The notes under the pieces: generated by a model
Database searches by the model: none
What the model saw: only the letters and a program-made list of their open reading frames with translations
What the model was told of the DNA's origin: nothing
Made by a program: the position numbers and the translations under genes
Shown: one piece after another, positions 45,885 to 57,428 of the stretch
Layout of the letters: every line of letters starts with the position of its first letter
How positions within the stretch are numbered: position 1 is the first letter of the stretch
Source of the DNA: Gnetum montanum
Lineage: Eukaryota > Streptophyta > Gnetopsida > Gnetales > Gnetaceae
Direction of reading: 5' to 3'
NCBI GenBank assembly: GCA_015680685.1
Contig: MNCI01008125.1
Span: forward strand, 388,549 to 452,548
DNA length: 64,000 nt

Positions 45885-46195
45885 AAAATCACTACCCCTT
45901 CTAGCATACCATAGAAATCACCTAAACTAGGAATAATTGCCCCTTATAGCACACCATAAACACTGTCGATGCTAGAATTCATTGCTCCTTTCGGTGAACG
46001 ACGGACATCAATAGCACCGGAAATCATTGCTCCTTCTAGTGCACTACAAACATTGCTAGTGTCGAAAATCATTGCTCCTTTTGACACACTGCGAACACCA
46101 CCAACACTGGAATTCACTACCCATTCTAGCTTACTGTGGACACTTCTAACATCAGGGATCACTACCCCTTTCGATGGCCCTCCAGCACCACTATA
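45885..46195. repeat. 45-bp minisatellite, about seven units
   Basis: The anchor (A/C)ATTGCTCCTT or CACTACCCCTT recurs at 45890, 45935, 45980, 46025, 46070, 46115 and 46160, exactly 45 bases apart. Because 45 is a multiple of three, both strands stay open across it (45969-46196 plus; 46162-45944 minus), giving a 15-residue repeat on paper. I see no evidence that it is translated. Confidence 0.9.
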
Positions 46196-46780
46196 GTTAA
46201 ACCCTTGTTAGTAACGCGTTGGCTGCCTATACTACGTAAGCCCTAGTTAGGGTTGCATAGTCCTTTCCTAGGTTGTGCAGGCCCTTGTGAAAGCCATGTA
46301 GGCCCTTATGTGGATCATGTAGGCACCACATGGGCCATTCAAGTCCTTACATTGGTCACATGTGGGTCCTTGTGTGTGTTGCGATAGCCAAGGCAAGGGT
46401 TGTGCAAGCTCGGGGAAGGGCCCATTCACTACTATCGTACTCCTAACATGCCTTTTGCCACCCACTGCCATTGCACTTTTGACACACCTTCATTTTCCAC
46501 TACCACTGTCACACTCCTTCTGCCACCTCCACCACCACTTTCCTCACACAGACTTTGCTTGTTGCTTCTGCATCATTGTGGCTATTGTCGCCGTCCCTTT
46601 CTCCTATCATTGTCCTTGCCCCTACCCAACAATGGGGAAATTTACTATCAATTGATGGAAAATTTAAAATTTCCATCTTTAAAATGTTAATTAAATTAAG
46701 AACATGGAAAAATATTTTTTTTTTTTAGAAAAAGGAATTAAGAATTATGGTAATAGTTTATATAAAAATTTCACAATTAA

Positions 46781-46828
46781 GTGCACTCTTCTTGGAGTAG
46801 TACTGGGATGGGTGACCTCTTGGGAACT
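46781..46828 (+). other. 5S rRNA-like fragment
   Basis: GTGC then GGAGTAGTACTGGGATGGGT and GACCTCTTGGGAA match the 3' half of plant 5S rRNA (GAGTAGTACTAGGATGGGTG and ACCTCCTGGGAAGTCC) with few changes. Only about 45 bases are present, without the 5' half or a terminator, so this is not a 5S gene. Such fragments are known inside some plant LTRs. Confidence 0.75.
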
Positions 46829-47183
46829 CTCAAAAATCATGACAATTTTACAAATTTAAAATGGCCATAAATTTTGATTTTAGAGTCCATTTTCAACTAA
46901 ACAAAAACTGATTACAATAGATTTGGATCTTTCGAACACTATGAAATGGTTAGATTTAGATTTTGAACTATTAAAAATTAGTTTGTTTTAAGCCATCATC
47001 TAGGATCCCAAAAAAAATTAGGATTCCATGGTTGGGTAGAAGGTCATGATAGTTCTAACCTCTTCTAGAATCAACTAACTATATTGAAACCCATAAAGAG
47101 GGCCAATAAGGTCAAGGATTGTCAACATGCCTAATTTCTTCAACTTACAAATGTCTGGAACTTGAAGAGTACATTATAGAGCA

Positions 47184-48260
47184 ATGGAGACCCAAGTCAA
47201 TGACTAGATGAATGCCCTTGAGGATCAAATTAATGAAACCAGGGGTATTCAAAAGGAACTTCTTCAGTTAAATCAAGGGTTTGGGATGAAGATGCAAAAT
47301 ATATCTTAAAAAATTAGGAAATTATGCCAAATTTTAGAAGGAAAATGATTGGAAATGCAAGGGAAGATGGATTCCTTTGCAAACTCCATCAAGTAATTGA
47401 TAGATCATCTTACTCAACCTCCAAATCCAAACCACTTTCCACCTAGGGACCAATGCCAGGATCAGTCCTCACATAATAGAGATCAAAATCAAGATCAACT
47501 CTTCCCTAGGGATTTGCATAGAAACTGGTCCCCACCTATTGGACACTAGGGGTGCTAATATCCCTTCATTAGATCAAAGAATAGAAACTAAAGGTGAGGG
47601 ATATTGGAATTGGAAAAATACACTAAGAGAATTACTAGCCCAAGTTTATGCCAAAAAGGTAAAACTAGATCAATATGATGGAGCCCCTAGATCTAGTGCC
47701 AAGGTGAAAGATTGGCTTGATAGAATGAAGAATTACTTTGATATGTTGAATTTGTTAAGCCAAGAACATTTAGAATTCATCTCCCTATACTTAAGATGAC
47801 TTGCGGTAAGATGATGGAATGAACTAAGATTTCAAGGATTAATTACAAATTGGCTCAACTTCTATTGAGATCTTGAATAAAAAATTGTACCAAATTCCTT
47901 TCTCAAAGAATGCAAGATGAGATTTTATTCTTTAAGATTAGGAGGAAAATCCATGAAAGATTAATAAAAGGAAAATTTGCAATCTCTCTCAGTATGTAAG
48001 TCACTAGGATGAGAAAGAATTAGCTTGAAAGTTTATTGGTAAACTACATGCACAACTATAACCCTAGACATGAGCACATAACCCTTCAATAGTTGATGAA
48101 GCCTATAGAAATGCTAAAGACTATGAAGAATCAAATCAAGTACGAACTACCCTTTGACAAGTAATGGTAGAGGAAACACCAACCAAGAGAGCTTGATTAG
48201 GATGCTTTACTTGTGATGAAGATCATTTCAATTGAGACTATCCAAAATTATGAGAAAAAG
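47184..48260 (+). pseudogene. ChrD gag, broken
   Basis: ATG at 47184 (METQVND, then a stop). The text continues as LEDQINETRGIQKELLQLNQG. 47539-47799 reads KLDQYDGAPRSSAKVKDWLDRMKNYFDML, the gypsy gag core entry. A decayed knuckle CFTCDEDHFN-x-DYP near 48200 has lost its last Cys. Confidence 0.75.
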
Positions 48261-48399
48261 TACAAAGAACCAATCAAACCAGAAATAAAAAATCCAACCC
48301 AAACATGACCAAAGAAAAAGTTCAAAATACCACGATAGTCGTGAAGAAGATTTTAGCATAAGCTAAGTCAAGTTTGAGAAAATTTCAATTTGCTTTATT

Positions 48400-48780
48400 A
48401 ATTTTTGAAAGATCAATTAAGGGTAAAAACATTTAATTTATTGATTGATAGTGGCATCAGTGATAACTTTATTTTCCAAAATTTAATTAAGTTATTAAAA
48501 TTAAGTTTACCTTCTAAGAAAGTTGTTAAGATAGAACTTGTAGATGAAACAACCGTGAGTAAGCATACTAGGTATGGAGAAATTATCTTTACTTTGAAAG
48601 ACATGCCTTTCATTGATAATTTTTTTTAATTTGAATTAGGTGATATCAATGTAATCTTAGGAATGTTGTTTTTGCAAAAAATTGATATTATTGCCCACTT
48701 TGGAACATGTATTGTAAAAGTGCCAATTGTTGACAGAGTCAAGGTTTTAAGGGGGGTAGGAATTGCAAAGCAAATTTACA
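48400..48780 (+). pseudogene. ChrD aspartic protease
   Basis: 48405-48629 is open, with LLIDSGISDNFIFQNL (active site DSG), LVDET and IIFTLKDMPF. After a frame break the text continues LGMLFLQKIDIIAHFG, the closing part of the chromovirus protease. It follows gag directly in the polyprotein. Confidence 0.8.
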
Positions 48781-48899
48781 TAATAACTATTAAGTAAGCT
48801 AAGGGATTAGTCAAAAAGGATGCTACGATGTTGGTAGTAAAAGTAACTCAACCTTAGAAATCTTTACATATTGAGATTTCAAAGGAACTTGAGGAATGT

Positions 48900-50124
48900 A
48901 AAGATTTAGTGTTTTGGTGAAACAAAACTACCTTTAAAAAGAACTGTTGAACATGCTATTGATAGTTTTCTTGGTACACAACCAATTTCAAAAGCCTCTT
49001 ATAAATTTTCCACTTCTAAATTAAGAGAATTGAAAGTACAATTAGACTAATTGTTGGAGGAAGGGAAGATTCAACCTAGCATATCACCTTGGGGTGCACT
49101 AGTGTTATTCGTTAAAAAGAAAGATGGTACGTTAAGATTATGTATCAATTATAGGGCATTGAATAAAGTGATGATTAAAAATACTTATCCCTTACCTAAG
49201 ATCAATGACTTGTTTGATAAATGTATGTGAGCATGTTATTTCTCAAAGATCAATTTAAAATCAAGTTACCACCAAATAAGGATTAAGGAAAAAGACATTG
49301 AGAAAACTACATTTAGAACTAGGTATAGATTATATGAATTTGTAGTGATGCCATTTGGATTAACTAACACATCTACAACATTCATGGCATTAATGAATAA
49401 TATCTTTCGTGAATATCTTTCATGAATGATATACTTGTTTACTCTAAGTTAAAAGAAGAACATGTCAAACATTTTAAAATTACAATGGAAGCCCTTGAAG
49501 AACATTAGTTAAAAGAGAAATTAAGTAAATGTGAACTCTTCAAAGAAGAAGTTTCATATTTGGGCCATATAGTATCTAAGAAAGGATTATAAGTAGAACC
49601 AACAAAAGTTAGTGCAGTTTGAGATTGGCCAGAACCAAAAGATGCTACAACAATTTGTAGTTTCTTGGGCTTAATAGATTTTTACTAACATTTTATTAAA
49701 GATTGTTCTACCTTGGTAGTCCCCCTAAATGATCTTTTGCAGGAACAGTGTGTGTTTAAGTTTGATGAAAAATGTAGGGAAGCTTTTCTCAAGTTAAATA
49801 TGTTACTCACAACAGCTCCTATTTTGAGAATTCCAAACTAAGAAATACCATTTGAAGTATCTACGGATGCTTATGGAATAGTAGTTAGTGCAATCCTTTC
49901 ACAAGAAGATAAAGTGGTATGTTATGAATCTCGTAAGTTGTAAGGAGTTGAGATAAATTACTCAACCCATGATTTAGAATTATTGGAAATTATTCATGCT
50001 TTGAAAGTTTGGAGACACTATCTTAGTGAAAAAAAGATTTGTACTAAAAACCAATCATAAAAGTTTAGAATACTTATAGAGACAAAATTTTTAGAACACT
50101 CGACAACGATGACAGATAGAATTA
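48900..50124 (+). pseudogene. ChrD reverse transcriptase and RNase H
   Basis: Reads [60 protein letters not shown] and [19 protein letters not shown]. At the catalytic box (about 49420) a frame break and small deletion leave MNDILVYSK instead of an intact xLDDILVYS. Then LSKCELFKEEVSYLGHIVSKKG, SFLGLIDFY and the RNase H start FEVSTDAYGIVVSAILSQ, with HDLELLEIIHALKVWRHYL. Inactive. Confidence 0.85.
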
Positions 50125-51460
50125 TTGGCTTTATATGTTTTTGAGATTAAATATATTTCCAGAAAACAAAATATAGTAGCTAATGTCCTTAGTCAAATGT
50201 GGAGCTTGATGATCAATGTGGTGAAAACCCCTATGGAAGAAGAAATTAAGGAACCAATAAAAGAACATCCTTACTTCAAGAAGATCCTAACCAATATTTC
50301 TTCTAAGATTTATTATAAAATTGCCCCTAATGGTTTATTGATGAAAGGACAAAGAGTGTGAATTCCAGAAGTAAATTGGATACTTAGGCTATTGTATGAA
50401 GCCCATGAAGTACCATATGCAAGATATCTAGGTTATATCAAGACTTATATGATGATATGCAAATCTTATTCTTCGTCCAAAATTATGTATCCACGTACAT
50501 TAAAAACTACCCAACCTACCAAAGAATAAAAGTTGAACAAAAGAAACCAGGTGGATTACTATAGACTTTAGAAGTCCCAACCTAAAAATGAAAAGATGTT
50601 ACCATGGACATCATTATGGGATTGCCAATAATTAAAAAGTGAAATGACTTGATCTTGGTAGTGGTTGATCATCTATCAATGATGGCACATTTTATAACTT
50701 TGAAATCTACAAAAAATGTCAAAGAAGTAGCTCAAAAATTTGTACAAGAAATATTTTTATTACATTGATGTCCTATATCTATCACTTTGGATCGAGATAC
50801 CAAGTTTGTATCTAGATTTTGGAGAAATTTCTTTAAGGAACTTGGAACGTAGCTGAAGTTCAGGACAATTTACCACCTAGAGACAGATGGTCAAACTGAA
50901 TGTGTGAATAGAATATTAGAAGATATTCTATGAAGCTACATTGGGAGTAGATCAAAGATGTGGAAAAATTACTTGCACTTAGTAGAATTCAACTATAACA
51001 ACAATTATCAAGGTTCCATACATCGAATACCATTCGAAGTAGTATATGGATATAATTGTCATACAACACTAACTTGGGTAGATCCAACCTTAAGAGTGGA
51101 ATGAAAGGAAGAAGAAATGAATGTAATGGAAAATATTGTTACAAGAGTTAAAAAAAATTTATAAGCTTCCCAAGAAAAATATAAGGGATATGCGGTGCAA
51201 CATCGACTTAAGAAGGAATTTCAAGTGGGAGATCAAGTACTACTAAGAGTAAAATCCACCAAAAGTTCCATTAAACTCGGGAAATATACTAAGTTGACCC
51301 CAAGTTATTATGGATTCTTTAAAATCTTTAAAAGAAGTGGTGAAGTAGCATATTGATTAAATCTTTCAACAACCTTAAGAATTCACCTAATCTTCCATGT
51401 CAGTTTGCTAAAGAAATCTCATGAAAATGATGTGCCATATGTGCTAGATCAAAACACTTT
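50125..51460 (+). pseudogene. ChrD integrase
   Basis: 50125-50361 is the RNase H-integrase linker (YISRKQNIVANVLSQ). The zinc-finger region is eroded (50360-50530). Core motifs stand in shifted frames: MDIIMGLP near 50610, LDRDTKFVSRFW near 50795 and TDGQTECVNRIL near 50885, so all three catalytic acids remain readable. The C-terminal text includes FQVGDQVLLRVKST and LGKYTKLTPSYYGFFKI. Confidence 0.8.
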
Positions 51461-51651
51461 ATCCCTAAGATCTAACACTAGCTTTGAGGTCAAAACAATT
51501 TCAATCAAGAACCATTGAACCAAGAAGCTTCGTAATAAAACCATAAGTGAAGTACTTATCCAATTGTCAAATTGTGATCAACAAACTTGGGAAAACATGA
51601 AGTTCATTCTCAACACTTATCCCCAAATTTTTTATCATCATTATTTTGAAT
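51461..51651 (+). pseudogene. ChrD C-terminal chromodomain
   Basis: The text KKLRNKTISEVLIQLSN followed by TWENMKFILNTYPQIF is the chromodomain-like tail of plant chromoviruses. In intact relatives it guides integration to chromatin. It ends with TAA at 51649-51651, as usual for the end of pol. Confidence 0.7.
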
Positions 51652-51817
51652 AAAAAATTGTATCTATTATGAAAGTAATAAATTATATTTAATAGTTATA
51701 TTCTTATTTTTACAAATTATAATGAGAATAATAATGAAGCTATAGTTGAGGAGAATAATGAGGGAGTAGTAGCTAAGTAGCTGGATGTAAACAAAGCACT
51801 TAGGGACAAGTTGGATG

Positions 51818-51838
51818 TTTAAGGGGGGTAGATTGACT
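51818..51838 (+). other. ChrD polypurine tract
   Basis: GTTTAAGGGGGGTAGATTGAC directly before TGTTATGAGG, the 3' LTR start. Confidence 0.8.
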
Positions 51839-52272
51839 TGTTATGAGGAGTTATGCTTATTCATGTATCTCTCAAGAATGGGTTTGACATATGCTATTTA
51901 AGGCTGAGTTTAGAGGTCGTGTCAGCATGGAGTTGTGGAGCCTAGATTGGTAAGTGAAGGGAGCTAGGTGAAGTGGGACAAGAAGGGACTAATCACCCCT
52001 TTAGCTAAGTAGCCTAACCATGGTGGCAATGCTAGATTACCTCTAAGACTTAAGTGGCATGGGAAGATAATCTAGAGGGTGTTATAGTGTACCACTCTCA
52101 TTAATAAAAGTTTGCCTCTATTTTTCCTTCTTATTAAATTCAGGGCACTAGTAATTTACCAAGTTATTAATTTATCAAGTTATTTCATGGTATTTACATT
52201 ATAATGCTCACAAATGTGATGAATTGAGTAACAAATGACTGTGTTTTAATGGCAACTGGGAACGGGATGTCA
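51839..52272 (+). repeat. ChrD 3' LTR
   Basis: 434 bp from TGTTATGAGG to GATGTCA, partner of 42671-43056. The extra segment GGCATGGGAAGATAATCTAG near 52060 is missing in the 5' copy. Confidence 0.85.
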
Positions 52273-55200
52273 TAATTGGGCTGATGAAATTTTGATGTTT
52301 TAGCAGTCAAGTATATTCTTTTTGTTGCTACAAGAAAATCACATTACTCTTTGTATCTCCTAGTCATACCTTTTAAATTCAATGTATTATTAAATTCTCA
52401 AAAGCTAAATTTTAAAGGAAAAATTCTTCATGCTTGTAATTGTATCTTAGAGAACTTTCTCACATTTCTCCTCCTAATTCCCATGTTGCCAAATAAGGAG
52501 CCACAAACTTATGAAGTTTAAAATCTTATCTTTTAAAAGCTACTATTAAAATTTTAGTATAAAGGCATGCAAAAAAATAGCTCCATGACACTACACCTAA
52601 TTTCATTGATACTCTGATGATCAATCCATGGTGGGAAGGCTCATAAAATAAATTTAACTAATGAAGGTATATATAATTCATCAAAAATTATAAAGTTTGG
52701 ATATCAAAATAGTTTCTTTGATATATAATGGGGAGGAAATTGTAATAAGGATCTTTAGGTTTAGCCTTTTGTTGTGATGGATAGATAAGAAAAACATGAA
52801 CAATCCTTTTAGGCTCGAGAATCTCACTTAACAAATAATCCATTAAAAATAACCTTGAATTTAATGGAGCTTCTTGTTCCTAAATTTATGCCAAGCTACT
52901 CTACAATACATCATTAATGTATCGTATAAGAAAGAAATTATTTTTATTTTCTAATGCTACCCATGCCCATACATGATAATTAGCAACTAGGTTTATCTCA
53001 CAACTTGCACAATAATTTAAAGCTAAAATAAATTTTTTTTGAGAAAACCTAAGTTTTATAGCTTTTGGAATGACATTATGGTATCCCTAGTCTTTTACAA
53101 GATTGGCCAACTAGAGGTTGAGAAGCTTTCCTATTTCAAGATGAGCCCAAAATATGTTGTTGAGCACATATTCATTAAAATGATGAGATTTTGCCTTTGT
53201 AATGTTGGGCTCTACAAGACTATAGAGCTTGTATGCCTTTTTGGCACTGATGTTAATATATCACTTTTTATTTCCTTTGAAGTGAAGCTTATCACTCTCT
53301 TACACAGTCTTGAATCTTAGGAAGTTTATAACATCTCTTATAATATTTTCCCTTGGCATGAAACCAAGCTTGTAAAGACCTATCTTTTCATAAATTTCTC
53401 TCTAGTCCTCCATTGATTTTGCAAATTGAAGTTCTATTTTCTCTAGTAGGTCATAGTCTTCAACAAATTTGAATAAATATCTTTCCTCCATTTATAATTT
53501 TAGGTGTGCGATGTTGTTCCATTGTTGAAGTTGATCATTATTTAGCATGAAATGTTGTAGACAATGATAAAAACTAAAGATGCCAATGTCTTAGAATTTT
53601 TGAGGTACTTCTTATTTTTTCTTGTGAGATATTTTGGCTAAGATTTGAGGAGCTTCAAGAAGGCTTGTTCTATGCTTGAATGGTAGCTCTTGTTCTACTT
53701 CAATGATTAGCTATAATTTCTAATGGCTTTGTAATTTAAAATTCATCATGAGCATGTTCATTAATACTTAGAGCCTCGTCTTTCAATTTGATCACTTTGG
53801 GATAGGCTATTTGAATTATTTTTCGACACATGTTGCAATCTTTAATTTCATTGAGCTACTCTACTAACTCTATTAAAAGATCATGAGTTTTGGTACTAAT
53901 CATTTGATTCCAATGCATTAACCCATTTTTTGTTAATTTAGCTCATACTTTTTCTTTAAGAATAATAAGGGTGACATGGCACATGAATAGAATCGCTTTG
54001 TAGAACCAATTTTTTTGTTTTGCTAACAAGCTCATTTGATTCTTTCATTCTCCTAATGCTGACATGGCAGTTGAGACTTAAATCAATATATAAGGTTGAT
54101 CCTTCTTCTAGCACAAATTACTATTGGAGAAATAGCCTTTTCCAACATGGATCTTAATTAAGTTTCAATATCTCTTAATTCTATTTGCAATTTATAGCTT
54201 GTCGAGCTTAACTGGAAGTAAGTGCAAGTGTAACTTCAATAGGTTTTATGCTTGAATTTCCAAATTAGAAATATTTCATATTTGGATAGAGCTTGTAGAA
54301 ATAATTTGTAAAAATATCTTTTGGTTCTACGAGCTTCCTCCTTTTCCTTGAGTTGATGTGATAGAGTGTCTTTGTAGATAGCTTGTAAAGCCAATTTGTA
54401 GAACCACTTTTTAGCTCTACAAACTCTACTCATACTATGGCTTTTAAATCCTCAAAAATATTTCTTAAGAAAAGCTTAGATTTAATTAGATTTAGCCATG
54501 TGTAGAATAATCCTTAGTAGGTTCCATGTCTAAGCTTTATACTTTTGACTTTGAAGTGACTTGTAGAACCAATTTAGAGCATGCTTGTAGAATTGGAATT
54601 TGGTTATATGAACTCACTCTACAAAAGAGCTAACATGGTAGAATGATTCTTGAGCTTCTTTGTAGAGCTGATTTTGGTTATAGAAGCTAAGTTGTATTTA
54701 TTAGCTCTTTAATCTTCATATGTTTAATCCATAACATGTTGAGTTGGAAAAAATAGAGTGTATCTATATGTAAATCGAATGATTGTCTCCATTGGACCCA
54801 ATATAAGCTCTATTTAATCCAACATGTCTTATAGATCTATTTTATATTTTCCTTATAGAACCATTTTTTAGAACCACTTTTTGGTTTTATGAACTTGTGC
54901 TACACATATGTTGATGTGGTGAGGTTTTTTTAAAAATTCTTTTTATAATCAATCTCTTTGGTCTATGAACTTGTTGAATTTTCAAAGGTGACATGGTAGA
55001 ACCAAGAGTGAGCTAGTTTGTAGAACCAAATTTTTGTTTTACAAGCACACATGTGAAATGCTGACATGGTTTGTAAAACCAATTTAGAGCCTACTCGTAG
55101 AACTAGATTTTGGTTCTACAAAAGGGCTGATATGGTAGGATCATTTATATGCTTGCTTGGAAAACCAAATTTTGGTTCTACAAGAGATGCTTATTTTCAT

Positions 55201-56592
55201 GTTGCATTCTTAAATGATGATGTGACTTGTAGAACCATTTTAGCTCTTCTTTGTAGAACTTTTTGGTTCTATGAATCCACCTTAAAAAATAGCTAACGTG
55301 AAAGAGCAGAAATGAGTGCTTAGTACTTGTTAAGAGCTTCTAATGTATCTTGTAGAATCATTGTCGTGTTTTTTTTTTTGTAGAATATGATTTTGATTCT
55401 ATGAACCTATTCTACAAAAATAGTTGATGTGGCTTGTAGAACCAAATTTTGAAGCCTACTTATAGAATTGAATTTTGGTTTTACAAAGCTTACCTTCTCT
55501 TTGAAACTAATTACAAAAGCTACTCTAAATCAAATATATAACCCTTTGGGATACTGGTTCTTTAAAATAAGCTTTTCCTTACTTATCTTACATAGCACAT
55601 GGGAATTATTCATAAAATTGATCTTAGGAATTCTTATAAATTCTCATCTTGCAATAATGCACAAGTAATCTACTACTTGATGTGGATTATAGAGTTGTTT
55701 TAAGACTTACTTATAGAGATAGTTTGTAGAGCCACTTTTTGATTTTACGAACCTTTTCAGATTTTACAAGTTAACATGTTGGTAGAATTAATTAAGCTTT
55801 TAATTTAAGAATCTTCTTGTTACTCCATTATCAAAATAGCTATCGTGGTTTGTAGAACTATTTTGGAAGCTCTATTTGGTTCTACAAATCCACTCTAACT
55901 CTATGAGTTGACATGAAGAAATAAAATTAGTTTTTCTTTCCAAGGATAAACTCTTCTCTAAATTTTAGTTTTCTAATAATAAGCTTTCATCTAGCAATCT
56001 TTGATTAATTCTTTCAGCTCCCTGAATCTATTTCCATTGGTCTGAAACCTGGCTGATAAGTTTAAGGAGCAATCTTTCAGATCAGATTATGCCGTTGTGA
56101 GCTACTTTCTTGGAACTGATTAGATATGATTAATTTTTTTAGTTTTGTATTAAATTGTCTTAAAATCCTAATTCTACATATCAATTTTTCAAAGCTTAGC
56201 GAGCTCACATGTTTGACTACTAAAGAATTTCTGAGTCTTTACTATATTAAAATTCTATTCTTTTCAAAATATTTTGTTAAAACAAGCTAAATCTTTTCAG
56301 TATTTCTTTGATTATTTTTTCTCTTATAATATTTTTCTTTACTAAGGGCTTTTATTTTGCATACTAACATTCAAGAGGATGTGACTATGAGCTAGAATCT
56401 AATGTAAATCCCAAAAAATTTCTTTAAAAGCTAGATAAAAATACTTCTTTTCTAATTGACAAGATCGATTCAACTTAATCGTACTATGTGAATCAATTGA
56501 TCTTTTAATTGAGAAGCCATTAATTATTTCCAAAAATAGCCCAATAATTCTAATATTTGTTGTTCTATAATAATGGTGATTATTGCAACAAC
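52273..56592 (-). repeat. TatB 5' LTR, distal part (inferred)
   Basis: 54447-56592 aligns with 6307-8527 and has the same hairpin-unit structure, which starts at least by 53990. The stretch 52273-53990 has no visible partner, because the equivalent left LTR is outside the window; its assignment to the LTR is by position. If correct, the LTR totals about 6.5 kb with 40424-42670. The right end CAACA is at 56592. Confidence 0.5.
52980..53500 (-). pseudogene. Coding-like frame within the TatB LTR region
   Basis: From an ATG near 53492: MEERYLFKFVEDYDLLEKIE, LQFAKSMED, REIYEKIGLYKLGFMPRE, then in a shifted frame KAYKLYSLVEPNITKAKSHH, FNEYVLNNIFWAHLEIGKLL and YHNVIPKAIKL. Codon-like periodicity across several shifted pieces suggests a real former gene. 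It lies in the sense orientation of TatB. I do not recognise the protein. The coiled-coil-like text at 42560-41400 may be its continuation beyond ChrD. Confidence 0.4.
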
Positions 56593-57428
56593 ACAATCCC
56601 TAAATCCAACATATGTACCTGAGAAGCCTTTCTTAAGAGAAAGATCTAGAGGTGCATAGTTACACTCTCAATCTTTGATTCTAGCATGTGCTCAGAAAAG
56701 GTATTTCAAATAAGTGTTAAAGTGTTGGTAGGAGACAGTTTAGAGATAAATGGCATAGAAAAAGGAATAGATAAAAATGATGTATGGTAGAGACCTATCA
56801 ATGATGAAAAGAATTATCACAATTTCCTTGAGCTTGATGTACTTGAAATTTAGAAAATGCTATAGAAAATGAGTTTTCATGATTACATCACCCAATGTTT
56901 TACATGATATTGATATGCAGTGGAAGAGTCCTACCTTACTTTTTTTGTGGATGGTATTGTGTCATTTGTTGGTGGAGTTCCCATGCCAATTTCAAGATGG
57001 GAAATTGTAAGAGTTTTGATATTTCCAAATGAGCCAAGCAATAATTGGTGACAATAGATTCAACAAACTAAGTCCAAAATTAAGACCAAGAATCTTCAAT
57101 AGGTCTTTAACCTAGCCAGGGTAGATGTTCAGATGTCTAAGCTTGCCTTTGCATAAAATGTAATGTAAAAGAGCATGATTCATAATTTCATGCCTAGTAA
57201 GAAACTGTCAAATATCTTTTCTTGTGGTGTAGAAATTTTGACAATGATGAGGGGTTAATTTTTATCAACATCTTGTACTTCTTGTTCAAAGCCTTAACTT
57301 GGAAGATTGAAGATGTGACTAGAGATAAGAGGGAAGTGTATGCCTTCCTAGGATTTATTAAAAAATTATGCCTACTAGTAGTTGATAAAACTAATTTTTG
57401 TTGTAATGCAATATCATATCTACAATAT
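56593..57428 (+). pseudogene. AthF: 3' part of an extra frame, cut by TatB
   Basis: Reads ESYLTFFVDGIVSFVGGVPM, ISRWEIVRVLIFP, HNFMPSKKLSNIFSCGVEIL and, shifted, GLIFINILYFLFKAL. The order hydrophobic segment, MPSK, Cys-containing helix parallels AthA 34200-34520. The text begins abruptly after the TatB end at 56592, suggesting TatB inserted into this frame. It ends at the LTR that starts near 57.4 kb. Confidence 0.5.

Larger units (their letters stand above)
43095..47100. other. Foreign sequence in the ChrD leader
   Basis: About 4 kb between primer site and gag that a chromovirus leader does not need. It holds a minus-strand gene-like region (43230-45088), a GGTTCAATCC-containing stretch (45400), a GC- and CpG-richer block (45450-46660) with a minisatellite, and a 5S rRNA-like fragment (46781-46828). 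The second half resembles, from memory, the long LTRs of Tekay/Del-type elements, which also carry such motifs. The ends were not resolved. Confidence 0.4.
42671..52272 (+). mobile_element. ChrD: chromodomain-type Ty3/gypsy element
   Basis: Short LTRs 42671-43056 and 51839-52272. Initiator Met primer site at 43061; polypurine tract before 51839. The interior reads gag, protease, reverse transcriptase, RNase H, integrase and a C-terminal chromodomain in the canonical order from 47184 to 51651. The leader (43073-47183) is about 4 kb too long and carries inserted material. Flanking bases do not give a clean target duplication. Confidence 0.8.
6307..56592 (-). mobile_element. TatB: very large Tat-like Ty3/gypsy element, split by nested insertions
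   Basis: Its own pieces are 6307-11347, 12439-14539, 37710-42670 and 52273-56592. Read on the minus strand the order is 5' LTR, primer site (40416-40397), gag, protease, plant-type RNase H, reverse transcriptase, RNase H, integrase and 3' LTR. Identity of the two LTR ends (to 8527 and to 56592) and similarity of the interior next to 8527 to TatC's 3' leader support one element. The far end of its 3' LTR is outside the window, so its target duplication cannot be tested. Confidence 0.65.

Noticed and set aside
45632-45886. Open frames in the GC-richer block (45632-45886, 46362-46690) as genes
   Set aside because: Overlapping frames are open on both strands because the block has few stop triplets. 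Low-complexity His/Pro/Leu text; no domain or start context.
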